Positions 17,094 to 26,053 of a stretch of DNA of 64,000 nt are shown piece after piece; position 1 is the first letter of the stretch, and each line of letters starts with the position of its first letter. The position numbers and the translations under genes were made by a program. Origin of the DNA: Paenibacillus planticolens (GTDB taxonomy: Bacteria; Bacillota; Bacilli; Paenibacillales; NBRC-103111); the NCBI RefSeq assembly GCF_013141725.1, contig NZ_WHNZ01000045.1, positions 186,001 to 250,000 on the forward strand. Reading direction: 5' to 3'. Below the pieces are notes generated by a model that made no database searches, was not told where the DNA came from, and saw nothing but the letters and a program-made list of their open reading frames with translations.

Positions 17094-18941
17094 TCAACCC
17101 CGCATCTTCGGCCGCGCCGTTTCCGGCATCGTCATCATCAGACAAGTGCCGCGCCCCCACTCGCTGTCAACAGACAGCCCGTAAGCCTCGCCAAACACCA
17201 TCTGAATTCGCCGATGGACGTTCATGAGCCCAATACCGCCGCGTTGTGAGGCGCCGTTCTCTTCCGGCTCCGCCAAACGGTTCTGCTCCAGCTTCTTCCG
17301 CAGCTCGGCAAGCCGCTCCGGCTTCATGCCGATGCCGTTGTCCTCTACGAACACTTGGAATAAGCCATTTTCCTTCTTGGCATTAATACGAATGAAATGA
17401 TGCGGCTCCACGCCATCCGGAAACGCATGCTGAAAAATATTTTCAATCAGCGGCTGCAGCGTCAGCCGGACCATTTTCTCCAACAGCAGGCTCGGCGGAA
17501 TCGCTACATCGATTTCAAACTCTTTGCCCGTTCGGTGCTGCAAAACAATCATATAGTTGCGAACATGGTTCAGCTCATTGGCTACTGTAATTTCTTCTAA
17601 ATTGGTCTGAACGGAGTAACGAAGCATGAAAGCCATGGCCTCGACCATTTCGGTAATTTCCGTGGAGTCCTGCACAATGGCATAACAATTGATCGTTTCG
17701 AGCGTGTTATATAAAAAGTGAGGATTGATCTGAAGCTGCAGGGACTGATATTCCGCCCTCTGCCGCTCCAGCTTCGTCTCCCCTAACTCTAAAGCATTCT
17801 TTTGCTGCTCCAGCTCCGCCTCGTAAACCCGCCCAATCATATCGGACAGACGCGTCACCATTAGGTTGTAGCTATGAATAAGTCCGCCGATTTCGTCCGT
17901 TCGGCCCGTCTCGTCGATATACTGCCAGTTTCCTTTTTCCGTTTCCCTCATACTGTCTTTCAGCCAACGGATCGGCGCAATAATCGAACGGCCGAAACGG
18001 GACGCCAGCCATAAGGCAATGGCAAGTGTAATCAACCCCACACTGATGGTTGTCGTTCGAATGGTATTGACCGGACGCCGCAGCTCCTCAACCGGCATGG
18101 AAGCAACCAGATTCCAATCGGAGTAACCGGATTTGCGTGATACAAACATTCGCTCTTCGCCGTTATATTTGTAGGTGAATGTCTGGTTGCCGCTCTGCAG
18201 CACGCGCGAGGCCAATTCATCCTGCGGCTTGCGCTCGCTCATGGAACGCGGATAGATGTAGTTCCCGGTATCATCTACGATGAAGAAGAAGCCTTTTTTC
18301 CCCAGACTCACCCGATCCCATGTCTTCGCCAGCTCATCCAGCTTGATCTCGATCGCGACGACTCCACGGTTCGTATCCCCGTAAGAAGGTCCTCTCACTT
18401 TGCGGGCCATCGTCACGACGGAACCCTGATCGACTTCGCGAATGCTCATATTCAGCAGCGCGATTTTGCCGTCAGCCGGCGTCATTTTCATCAAATAATC
18501 ATACTTTTCTTTCACCAGCACGGGATCGAAGTTGAGCACATTCTGATTATCATAAATAACCGATCGTCCATGCTGGCCGACCGCATAAATCATGTTCAAT
18601 TGTTTATATAACGTAATAACGGAGACCACTGAAATACGTGCGAATTCCTTGATCTTTTCGCTGTACACATAAAACTCATACGAATCGTTAGGTTCAATTT
18701 CCATAAAAGCCCGCACATCCGGGTTGGAAGTAAACGCATTGCTCAAGAGCTCATAAGCCTGCAAATAGCTGTCTGTCTGATAGTTGGCGCTGTCGATCAT
18801 TTGCTCCATATACTGCTTGACCTGGCCATCCAGCGCCCTGGAAGACTGAACATAAGAGAACGCCCCGACAGATACGAGCGAAAGCACGATCACAATCAGA
18901 AAGTTCGAAAAGATTTGGCGTGACAGTGTCTTGCCTCTCAT
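17094..18941 (-). CDS. YesM-type sensor histidine kinase
   Basis: 615 aa from Met 18941, whose ATG overlaps the stop of the regulator (ATGA). Membrane helix ~10-30, extracellular dCACHE-like sensor (to ~285), second helix, HAMP, then QINPHFLYNTLETINCY with the phospho-His, and HATPase_c (LQPLIENIFQHAF, DNGIGM, GGIGLMNVHRRIQ). Partner of the response regulator encoded immediately before it. The pair sits between the LplBC-type transporter and the SDR/lyase genes and probably controls both. Confidence 0.95.
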   Translation of the reverse strand: MRGKTLSRQIFSNFLIVIVLSLVSVGAFSYVQSSRALDGQVKQYMEQMIDSANYQTDSYLQAYELLSNAFTSNPDVRAFMEIEPNDSYEFYVYSEKIKEFARISVVSVITLYKQLNMIYAVGQHGRSVIYDNQNVLNFDPVLVKEKYDYLMKMTPADGKIALLNMSIREVDQGSVVTMARKVRGPSYGDTNRGVVAIEIKLDELAKTWDRVSLGKKGFFFIVDDTGNYIYPRSMSERKPQDELASRVLQSGNQTFTYKYNGEERMFVSRKSGYSDWNLVASMPVEELRRPVNTIRTTTISVGLITLAIALWLASRFGRSIIAPIRWLKDSMRETEKGNWQYIDETGRTDEIGGLIHSYNLMVTRLSDMIGRVYEAELEQQKNALELGETKLERQRAEYQSLQLQINPHFLYNTLETINCYAIVQDSTEITEMVEAMAFMLRYSVQTNLEEITVANELNHVRNYMIVLQHRTGKEFEIDVAIPPSLLLEKMVRLTLQPLIENIFQHAFPDGVEPHHFIRINAKKENGLFQVFVEDNGIGMKPERLAELRKKLEQNRLAEPEENGASQRGGIGLMNVHRRIQMVFGEAYGLSVDSEWGRGTCLMMTMPETARPKMRG

Positions 18942-19978
18942 GAACGAATCCCCATCTGCTGGCGGTACTCCGAAGGAAGGCATCCTTCATACTTCTTGAA
19001 TGTTTTCGTAAAATGGGGATGATCGGCGTAACCGACTTCTCCGGAAATGTCCGTGATGCGCCACTGCGGCTGCTCCAGCAGCTTTTTCGCCTTTTCCATG
19101 CGTCTGCGCGTGCGGTATTGCACGAACGTCTCCGACGTATTTTGCTTGAATAATTGGCTAAAATACGAAGGATTGAGCCCGATGAATTCTGCCACTTCCT
19201 CTAGAGAAACTTCCTCAGCGAGGTGTGATTCAATGTACTGCTTCGCTTCCTCTACAGGGTCTTTCAGCTTCCCTTTGCGCTTAAGCTTCAGCTCATCCAA
19301 ATGGCCATACACCGCTGTTGTGAAACGGAGCCATGCCTCCTCTTCGGTGGCAGCGCCGTTTAAGGCAAGCTCGCCCTGAATCAGATAAACGTCCCGCACA
19401 TTTAAACGTTGGTGCAGCAGCGTATGAATCTCCTGCAAAATATCGTGAATCCGGTTCAGCTTCAGCTTGTAATCTCTGAGCTCAACGTAAATTTCTTCTA
19501 ATAAGCGGTCTAATTCCGCTTGCTGCAGCATCCAGACCGCATGTTCCATCCGGCTTGCCCACTGCTCCAGCTTCGTTACAGCGACGAACGTTTCGGAACT
19601 TACTTTGGATTTGTTGCGGATCATCTTCTCCAATACGTTCTGGAAGCCTTTGATGTTCACCGGCTTTAACAAATACTCTTTGACACCATAGGAAACACAT
19701 TTCTGGGCATATTCGAAATCGCTGTACCCGGAAATCACGACAACTTGGATGTCCGCATCCATTTCCGCAACGCGGGCACACAGTTCCAGGCCGTCCATTT
19801 TGGGCATGCGTATATCTGTAAACAGGAAATCGGGTCGATCCTCCTGAATCCGCTGCAATGCGACGACACCATTCTCAGCCGTTCGCAGGCTTTCGATCGG
19901 CAGCTCCGATTGTTCGACTAGTTTTTGCAATCCTTTGCGTATCATCGGTTCGTCATCGACAATGAGTATGCGGTACAT
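18938..19978 (-). CDS. AraC-type response regulator (YesN-like)
   Basis: 346 aa. Receiver domain with phospho-Asp in LFTDIRMPKMDG and Lys in YLLKP; C-terminal AraC domain (VAEFIGLNPSYFSQLFKQNTS, ISGEVGYADHPHFTKTFKKYEG). Ribosome site AAGAAGGGAG upstream. Encoded before its kinase, with 4-base overlap, downstream of the 21654 binding-protein gene. Confidence 0.95.
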   Translation of the reverse strand: MYRILIVDDEPMIRKGLQKLVEQSELPIESLRTAENGVVALQRIQEDRPDFLFTDIRMPKMDGLELCARVAEMDADIQVVVISGYSDFEYAQKCVSYGVKEYLLKPVNIKGFQNVLEKMIRNKSKVSSETFVAVTKLEQWASRMEHAVWMLQQAELDRLLEEIYVELRDYKLKLNRIHDILQEIHTLLHQRLNVRDVYLIQGELALNGAATEEEAWLRFTTAVYGHLDELKLKRKGKLKDPVEEAKQYIESHLAEEVSLEEVAEFIGLNPSYFSQLFKQNTSETFVQYRTRRRMEKAKKLLEQPQWRITDISGEVGYADHPHFTKTFKKYEGCLPSEYRQQMGIRS

Positions 19979-20070
19979 GAGGCGGCGCTCCCTTCTTTAC
20001 CCTTCTGAAATGCCCACTCCCCACGCGCTGGTGTGCTCGTGAGGAGTCGGTCATGCTCAATGGCTTGAGC

Positions 20071-21654
20071 TTATTTACGCGGCATCGACACCGTTGTACC
20101 GGAATCTTTGCTGTTGAATTTTTCTGTAGCTTCCTTGATCACTTCGTTGCCGCCTTTGGACTTCCACTCTTCCAAAACTTTCGGCCAATCGGAGATCGGC
20201 TCTTTGCCGTACACCATTTTAACCATGTGCTGAAGAATAACCGGAGGCGCTTGGTCGGACAGCGGTGAAATGTCAGGGTTTTTCATTAAGGAATCCAGAC
20301 GCGGCTCGAAGCTGATGCCATCGCGTCCTTCGTTTTTCAAAGTTGTGTCGTATACGTTCATTAATTTCTTGCCGTCTTCTGTCATACTAAGTGTGCCTTT
20401 ATTATAAGTTGTATCTTGAACCAACCACAAGAAGGATTGACGGTAACGCTCTTCATCTACGCCCGCAGCATCTGTTGGCGCTTTGTACTCGATTTTGCCG
20501 TCTACCGTTTTGTACGTGTCGCCTTCGATACCGAATGTGAAGAATTTCTCCGCTTCGTCGGACATCATCCAATCGTAGAACTTAATGATTTGCGCAGCAT
20601 TTTTCACATTTTTGTTGATGAAGTAAGCGCGCGGAACAGGTCCGTACAAGTAGTGACCGCCTTTACCGTCCGGTCCTGTAGGAGCTGCAATAATCTCGAT
20701 CGAGCCGTTTGGCACCGTCGTTTTCAGCTGTGTTTCCCATTGCAGCACTTCATTCGCATTCATAGACCACATGCCTGCTTTACCGGCAAGGATCGTGTTT
20801 TTGAATACGGTTGCGTTGATCGTTGCAAATTCCTTGTTGATTAAGCCTTCGTCAAACATCGTTTTATACGTTTGCAGCGCTTTAGTCATATTCTCCGTAT
20901 TGAAGAATTTTGGCACAATTTGGTCGCCAGACTTCTCAAACATGGACAGATATGGATATGCGTCATAAGCTCCGAAGAAGGAATCCGAATACTTGAAGTT
21001 TTCCCGACCCATGTAAGGGTTTTCTACGCCCATTTCTTTGAACTTGCGAAGCACGGCCATGTACTCGTCAACCGTCTTCGGAACGCCTAGTCCGGCTTTA
21101 TCCAGCAAGTCCTTACGAACGAAGATCGCACGGCGGGACGGGTTCGACAAATACTCAGGAATAGCGTAAATTTTACCGTTGTACGTTACGTTATCCCATG
21201 CCTCTTTCGGCACTTTTTTGAGCAAATTCGGACCGTACTGCTTCAGCAAATCGTCCAGCGGCATGAATACGCCAGCTTTCACAGAACCTGCCATTTCTTT
21301 TCCGTTCACACCGCCGCTGCCTTGTACCACATCAGGAATATCGTTGGTTGCGAACATTTGGATCATTTTTTGTTCATATTCTTTGTGCGGAACAAGCACG
21401 ATATTCATATCGGTGTTCGTGAGTTCTTCAAGCTTCTTCACCCATTTATCTTGGTTGATATCAGGCGATTTCTCTACGTGACCGAATGCCAAAGTACGTA
21501 GGGAGATGGAGAACTTTGTTTTTTCTGCCGGCTTTGCGCTAGCTGCGCCAGCTGCCGCGCTGGATGCCGGTTGTTCGGCAGGCTTCGAAGAGCAAGCAGC
21601 CAACATGCTGGCCAACAACACTGCAGCCATTGTCGTGGGAATCCATTTTTTCAT
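20071..21654 (-). CDS. LplA-like substrate-binding lipoprotein
   Basis: 527 aa from Met 21654 (AGAGGGG upstream). Lipobox LAAC, Ala/Ser/Pro-rich tether, then a large solute-binding fold of the LplA/YtcQ type (KYSDSFFGAYDAYPYL, GPVPRAYFINKNVKN, DWMMSDEAEKFFTFGIEG). These big binding proteins partner LplB/LplC permeases, encoded immediately upstream here, and typically take oligosaccharides. A 160-base gap with a cre-like site separates it from the permease genes, so it may also have its own promoter. Confidence 0.93.
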   Translation of the reverse strand: MKKWIPTTMAAVLLASMLAACSSKPAEQPASSAAAGAASAKPAEKTKFSISLRTLAFGHVEKSPDINQDKWVKKLEELTNTDMNIVLVPHKEYEQKMIQMFATNDIPDVVQGSGGVNGKEMAGSVKAGVFMPLDDLLKQYGPNLLKKVPKEAWDNVTYNGKIYAIPEYLSNPSRRAIFVRKDLLDKAGLGVPKTVDEYMAVLRKFKEMGVENPYMGRENFKYSDSFFGAYDAYPYLSMFEKSGDQIVPKFFNTENMTKALQTYKTMFDEGLINKEFATINATVFKNTILAGKAGMWSMNANEVLQWETQLKTTVPNGSIEIIAAPTGPDGKGGHYLYGPVPRAYFINKNVKNAAQIIKFYDWMMSDEAEKFFTFGIEGDTYKTVDGKIEYKAPTDAAGVDEERYRQSFLWLVQDTTYNKGTLSMTEDGKKLMNVYDTTLKNEGRDGISFEPRLDSLMKNPDISPLSDQAPPVILQHMVKMVYGKEPISDWPKVLEEWKSKGGNEVIKEATEKFNSKDSGTTVSMPRK

Positions 21655-21704
21655 TTCTACCCCTCTTTTCGTTTCACTAAAATATGACGCTTTCACAAAC
21701 TCAT

Positions 21705-21722
21705 TGTAAAAGCGTTTACAAT
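21705..21722 (-). promoter_or_regulatory. cre-like catabolite-repression site
   Basis: The near-palindrome TGTAAACGCTTTTACA (minus strand) matches the 14-base CcpA consensus with one mismatch in either orientation. It lies ~55 bases upstream of the LplA-like gene, in the gap after the permeases, consistent with glucose repression of the binding-protein transcript. Confidence 0.55.
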
Positions 21723-21817
21723 TTGTCGATATGGACTGTCTTTAGTTTGATTTGTCTTTTTTTTAGAATTCTGTAAAAACTCGTTATCCCATACAGGATT
21801 TCTCAACGAATTTTACC

Positions 21818-22699
21818 TTATGATTTAACCGATCCAACCATCATCCCTTTGACAAAGTGCCGCTGCAAGAACGGATAGATCAGAATAATCGGGATTGTCG
21901 CAATAATGATTGTCGCCATTTTGATGCCTTCCGGATCCATGTGGGCCAGTCCGCTAAATTGTGACGAGTTCGGATCGATGGAGATATCTTCGGATACAAT
22001 GAGCTGGCGCAGCTTCACTTGCAGCGGCCATAGCGCTGGTTTATTGATATAGTAGAGCGCGTTTTGATACGCATTCCAGTGGGCCACGGCATAGAAAATC
22101 CCAAGGGATGCCATAACCGGCTTGGACAGCGGAAGCACGATGTTCCAAATCATTCTGAGCTCGGAACAGCCGTCGATACGGCCGGAATCGATCAGTTCGC
22201 TCGGAATTTGCAAGAAGAACGACCTCATCACGAAAAAGTTGAATGCGCTGATCGCACCTGGAATCATAAGTGCCCAAAGCGAGTTCGTCAAATGCAAATT
22301 CTTCATCAAAATAAAGTTAGGAATCAGTGGAGCTGTGAACACCATCGTTATCAGAACCATAATCACGACAGCATTGCGTCCGGCATACTCAGGGCGCGAC
22401 ACCGGATAAGCCAGTGAAGCCGTTGCAATTAAATTGATAAGCGTACCCACTACTGTAATATACACAGTTACTCCGAAGGAACGCCAGATTGCTGCGTCGC
22501 TGAACACGTATTGATAGTTAATCGGCGTAAATTGAACGGGCCAGAACAATACATTACCATTCACAATAGCTTGAGAGGAACTGAACGATTGAGCCAGCAC
22601 GTTTAAGAACGGCAGGAGCATCGCCAGCGATAAGAGAGTCAGAAAAAGGACATTAAAGATGTTAAAAACTTGCCAGCCGGCTGTCGGCTTGCGATTCAT
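21818..22699 (-). CDS. LplC-like carbohydrate ABC permease
   Basis: 293 aa, six membrane helices, EAA loop IPSELIDSGRIDGCSELRMIWNIVLPLS and the family ending FVKGMMVGSVKS. 18 bases after the LplB-like gene. With it, forms the membrane channel for the 21654 lipoprotein's ligand. No ATPase gene nearby. Confidence 0.94.
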   Translation of the reverse strand: MNRKPTAGWQVFNIFNVLFLTLLSLAMLLPFLNVLAQSFSSSQAIVNGNVLFWPVQFTPINYQYVFSDAAIWRSFGVTVYITVVGTLINLIATASLAYPVSRPEYAGRNAVVIMVLITMVFTAPLIPNFILMKNLHLTNSLWALMIPGAISAFNFFVMRSFFLQIPSELIDSGRIDGCSELRMIWNIVLPLSKPVMASLGIFYAVAHWNAYQNALYYINKPALWPLQVKLRQLIVSEDISIDPNSSQFSGLAHMDPEGIKMATIIIATIPIILIYPFLQRHFVKGMMVGSVKS

Positions 22700-22717
22700 A
22701 AAGCGTTCACCTCCGTC

Positions 22718-23680
22718 TTAGTACAAGCTTTCACCCGTTGTTTTTTTGCTTAAAATGTTACCTGTAACAATAAAGATAACACCCACTAATGCTTTGAAAA
22801 GCCCGATCGCTGTCGTATAGCTGAACTGCTGGCCCAACAAGCCTGCGGTGTAAATGTAGGTATCTAGAATTTCACCGTTTTCTTTATTCAACGGATTCAA
22901 GAACACGTAGACGCGCTCAAAGCCGAAATCCAAAAATTTCCCAATATGCAACAGGAACAAAATCATAATGGTTGGCAGCAGCGATGGAAGCGTAATCGAA
23001 ATCGTTTGTCTCCAACGGTTCGCCCCATCCACTTCCGCTGCTTCATATAAATCCGGATTAATTCCCGCAAGGGCAGCCAAATAAATAATCGTGCCGTAAC
23101 CGGAATCCCGCCAAATTCCCGACGAGATAAGAACTGTGCGGATCCAGGATTCTTCACCTAAGAAATAAACCGGCTCAAAGCCCAGCCAAGTGATGAATTG
23201 GTTCACCGCTCCCGTAGAAGGAGAGAGAATACCAATCGCAATCCCGCTCACAATAACCCAAGACAAGAAGTGAGGCATATAGACAACTGTCTGCAGAACG
23301 CGCTTGTACAACACAACACGCAACTCGTTAAGCAAGAGAGCAAGAATGATCGGCGCAGGGAACGCCAGCACTAGATCGTATATGCCGATTAAAACGGTAT
23401 TTTTCAAAATTTTAAGGAAATCATAATGGGCAAACATACGGGCAAAATGCTCTAATCCCACCCATTTGCTTCCGGTAAAGCCGTCAAAAATGTTATAGTC
23501 CTGAAAGGCAATAACCGACCCTAATAACGGCACATACTTAAAAACGATAAAATATAAAATCCCCGGCAATGATATTAAATACAGTGCCCTATACTTCCAA
23601 AACGTTCGCAGAAAGGAATTTCCCTTTTTTGCCTGCGCACGCTGATTCATCTGTTTCACTGCTTGCGCGCCTACCGCCAT
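22718..23680 (-). CDS. LplB-like carbohydrate ABC permease
   Basis: 320 aa from Met 23680, preceded by AAGGGGGG; a longer frame to 23770 has no ribosome site. Six membrane helices, LplB hallmark PLLGSVIAFQDYN, and EAA loop INPDLYEAAEVDGANRWRQTISITLPSL. First gene of the lower operon. Confidence 0.93.
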   Translation of the reverse strand: MAVGAQAVKQMNQRAQAKKGNSFLRTFWKYRALYLISLPGILYFIVFKYVPLLGSVIAFQDYNIFDGFTGSKWVGLEHFARMFAHYDFLKILKNTVLIGIYDLVLAFPAPIILALLLNELRVVLYKRVLQTVVYMPHFLSWVIVSGIAIGILSPSTGAVNQFITWLGFEPVYFLGEESWIRTVLISSGIWRDSGYGTIIYLAALAGINPDLYEAAEVDGANRWRQTISITLPSLLPTIMILFLLHIGKFLDFGFERVYVFLNPLNKENGEILDTYIYTAGLLGQQFSYTTAIGLFKALVGVIFIVTGNILSKKTTGESLY

Positions 23681-23734
23681 CTTCTGGCCCCCCTTACTAA
23701 TCTTCGTCGATGTTATATCCCTATGGTACCTTCC

Positions 23735-23752
23735 TAAAGCGCTTGCAACAAT
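23735..23752 (-). promoter_or_regulatory. weak cre-like site upstream of the LplB-like gene
   Basis: TTGCAAGCGCTTTAGG on the minus strand has the symmetric AAGCGCTT core of CcpA sites but two mismatches to the consensus ends. It lies ~60 bases before the first permease gene. Suggestive only. Confidence 0.35.
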
Positions 23753-23821
23753 GGAATGTCTTTTCACCAACTTGTGTTTTTTTTAGGTGGGTAAGCGCAC
23801 GGGTGGGGTGGGTGGATTCTA

Positions 23822-24190
23822 TATTGCGCCAAAGGTGTAGGTTTATGGGGGGCTATATGTTGCTTGAAGCGTGCGGGTTGATGGGGGGACTATATGTTGC
23901 TTGAAGCGTGTGGGTTGATAGGGGGACTGTATGTTGCTTGAAGCGTGTGGGTTGATAGGGGGACTGTATGTTGCTTGAAGCGTGCGGGTTGATAGGGGGA
24001 CTGTATGTTGCTTGAAGCGTGCGGGTTGATAGGGGGACTGTATGTTGCTTGAAGCGTGCGGGTTGATAGGGGTGGATCTATATGTTGCTTGAAGTGGGCA
24101 GGTTGATGGGGATTGGGCTCCATTTTGCATGATGTGCCAAGTTGATGGGGTTTGATCTAAGTTGCATGAAAGCCGCAGGTTGATGGGTGA
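23822..24190. repeat. 37-base minisatellite
   Basis: About seven tandem 37-base units (core TATGTTGCTTGAAGCGTG, then GGGTTGATAGGGGGACTG) run from ~23830 to ~24080 in exact 37-base register (23853, 23890, 23927, 23964, 24001, 24038), then decay through diverged copies to ~24190. There are no spacers, so it is not CRISPR. 37 is not a multiple of three and the apparent minus-strand frame has no gene features. The unit's start, GGACT-TAT-TTGC, resembles the left flank of the first family B palindrome just downstream. Confidence 0.9.
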
Positions 24191-24202
24191 TTGGACTCTA
24201 TA

Positions 24203-24383
24203 TTGCACTTTGTGCAACGCTTTGGCCGATATTAAGCCTCCGCCCTGCTCTATGTTGTATAAAATGCAATGATTTGTTCTGAAATGGGCCTTTTTCTGGA
24301 TATTTGAGTAAAATGGTTGCACTTTGTACAATGAAACACAAGATTGCGAGGTACAAGACGCCTCTATGTTGTACAAAGTACAA
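24203..24383. repeat. family B palindrome tetrad, copy 1
   Basis: Four 15-base dyads, TTGCACTTTGTGCAA, TTGTATAAAATGCAA, TTGCACTTTGTACAA and TTGTACAAAGTACAA, start at 24203, 24255, 24317 and 24369: pitch 52, 62, 52. Elements 1, 2 and 4 are preceded by CTCTATG-like sequence; the third has that flank inverted on its right. No gene seen. Confidence 0.8.
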
Positions 24384-24455
24384 TGAAGATTCGCCATGAT
24401 GAGATTAAATCATATTTTAATTCAAAACCTACATCCCCTCCCCGCAGCCTTGAGT

Positions 24456-24645
24456 TTCATTGGATGATTTCCAATGAAAGCCCCCTTTATTAACACAAAT
24501 CCCATAATTCATTGGATAGATTCCAACGAAACACTGTAAAATTGCCTCATTTAGGTGTAAAATCGCACATCTCAGTGGATTTGCTCCAATGAACCGCACG
24601 CTGAAGCCGCTCAATCCGTCTTTTCATTGGATTTCATCCAATGAA
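24456..24645. repeat. family C palindrome tetrad, copy 1
   Basis: Four 23-base dyads of the form TTCATTGGA-N5-TCCAATGAA start at 24456, 24508 (F), 24571 and 24623 (R): pitch 52, 63, 52. The spacers resemble those of copy 2 at 35067, so the whole ~190 bases is the repeated unit. Follows the family B tetrad directly. Confidence 0.82.
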
Positions 24646-24696
24646 GGGTGAGCTCCCATCCCTCACTAGCTTAGCTCCTCCAACCCTCAAACAAAC

Positions 24697-24748
24697 CAAA
24701 AAAAGCCAACAGCTAAAGTAGAACTCCACTTTAACTGCCAGCTCTTCA
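24697..24748 (-). terminator. terminator of the desaturase gene
   Basis: Minus-strand hairpin AGCTGGCAGTTAAAGT..ACTTTAGCTGTTGGC followed by TTTTTTT. Its arms resemble those of the terminator at 35406-35452. Confidence 0.9.
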
Positions 24749-24753
24749 ACCAT

Positions 24754-25785
24754 TTAATCGATTTCCAACGTTTTAACGAGACTCGGTTTCGCTTTGAAAG
24801 GCTTCATATCCTTGAAGCGGATGAACTTCTTCGTATCCTCGCACCATATGCGGAACTTGAGTGACTCTAGGCTGGTGATCAGCGTAATGGTTTGCACATT
24901 GCGCAGCACAGCGCTTTTGTTATGAACCTTTTCCAAATAATAATTCGGAACCCGCGGGCTTAGATGATGAATATGGTGAAAGCCGATGTTGCCGGTAATC
25001 CAGTGCAGCACTTTAGGCAGCTTGTAAAAAGAACTGCCATGCATCGCGGCTTTCACGTAATCCCACTCTTCTTCATTCTCAAAGTAGGTTTCTTCATAGT
25101 TATGTTGAACGTAGAAAAGCCAAATTCCCAACATGCCTGAGACAAAAAACATAGGACCTTGAATAAGAAGAACGGACTGCCAACCAATCGCCCAGCAAAG
25201 CAAGGCTAAACTTCCCACAATGCCTACATTCGTGATGTACGTATTCACACGTTCTTTCATTCCCGCACGCTTGCGGTTAAAACGGTAATCGATCAGAAAG
25301 ATGAAGACCGGCCCAACAATAAACATGATCACCGGATTACGGTACAGCCTATACAGAATTCTTCTCTTCAACGACGAGTCTTGATATTCGTCAACCGTCA
25401 GTGTCCAAATGTCACCTACACCTCTGCGGTCCAAATTACCGCTGGATGCGTGGTGAATAGAGTGCGTATGGCGCCACTGATGATAAGGAACAAATGTCAG
25501 AATTCCTGTCAGCGTACCTACTATTTCATTAGCCCATTTATTTCTGAAAAAAGATTTATGACAGCAGTCGTGGAAAATGATAAAAATACGCACCAAAAAT
25601 CCAGCGGCGATAATATCGATTGCAAGCGTAAGCCAGACGGAAACGGAAAGGCTTAAATACGCGAAATACCAAAGTGCGAAAAAAGGAACCACCGTGTTAA
25701 TAATTTGCCAAATACTATGCTTCATATGCGGTCTCTCGTAAGGTGCGATGTCAGAACGCCAACCGCTCTTATCTTCATTTTTCAT
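24754..25785 (-). CDS. membrane fatty acid desaturase (Des-like)
   Basis: 343 aa from Met 25785 (AAGGAG 11 bases upstream). It has the three His boxes that hold the di-iron centre: HDCCH (72-76), HxxxHxHxxHH around 102-112, and HHIHH near residue 270, between membrane helix pairs. It introduces a double bond into membrane phospholipid acyl chains using O2 and reduced ferredoxin or flavodoxin, adjusting fluidity, often in the cold. The divergent two-component genes at 26054 are OmpR/EnvZ-like rather than DesK/DesR-like, so regulation by them is not implied. Confidence 0.93.
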   Translation of the reverse strand: MKNEDKSGWRSDIAPYERPHMKHSIWQIINTVVPFFALWYFAYLSLSVSVWLTLAIDIIAAGFLVRIFIIFHDCCHKSFFRNKWANEIVGTLTGILTFVPYHQWRHTHSIHHASSGNLDRRGVGDIWTLTVDEYQDSSLKRRILYRLYRNPVIMFIVGPVFIFLIDYRFNRKRAGMKERVNTYITNVGIVGSLALLCWAIGWQSVLLIQGPMFFVSGMLGIWLFYVQHNYEETYFENEEEWDYVKAAMHGSSFYKLPKVLHWITGNIGFHHIHHLSPRVPNYYLEKVHNKSAVLRNVQTITLITSLESLKFRIWCEDTKKFIRFKDMKPFKAKPSLVKTLEID

Positions 25786-25954
25786 TCCGTTTAGAACTCC
25801 TTCTCTCCACATCGTGTCGGATCTAATTTGTTGTCACCTGTTGTAGTACGTTGCAGATTAAATTAAGTTCCCTCCTGCGGAAAGAAATATTACACCGCAC
25901 TCTCATCATACGGTTGAAAACGCTTTTTGTAAAATGCAATATAAGTCAATCGTA

Positions 25955-25982
25955 TTTACATAGCCGGTCTGTTGTGTAGAAT
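25955..25982 (+). promoter_or_regulatory. probable promoter of the 26054 two-component operon
   Basis: TTTACA and TAGAAT separated by 16 bases, 72 bases before the regulator start. Confidence 0.45.
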
Positions 25983-26053
25983 GGATACACAAGGAAGATG
26001 CCTAATCATGAACGAATGAGTTAGGCAAAATGCTGCCGGAAAGGAACTTTCCC

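Noticed and set aside
23822..24190. Possible CRISPR array
   Set aside because: Units of 37 bases are directly adjacent with no unique spacers and no cas genes are near.
23843..24397. 184-codon minus-strand frame of NPHASSNIQSPYQPARFKQHT-type repeats
   Set aside because: It is a read-through of the 37-base minisatellite and family B dyads; all frames stay open because the unit lacks stops. No ribosome site or domain.
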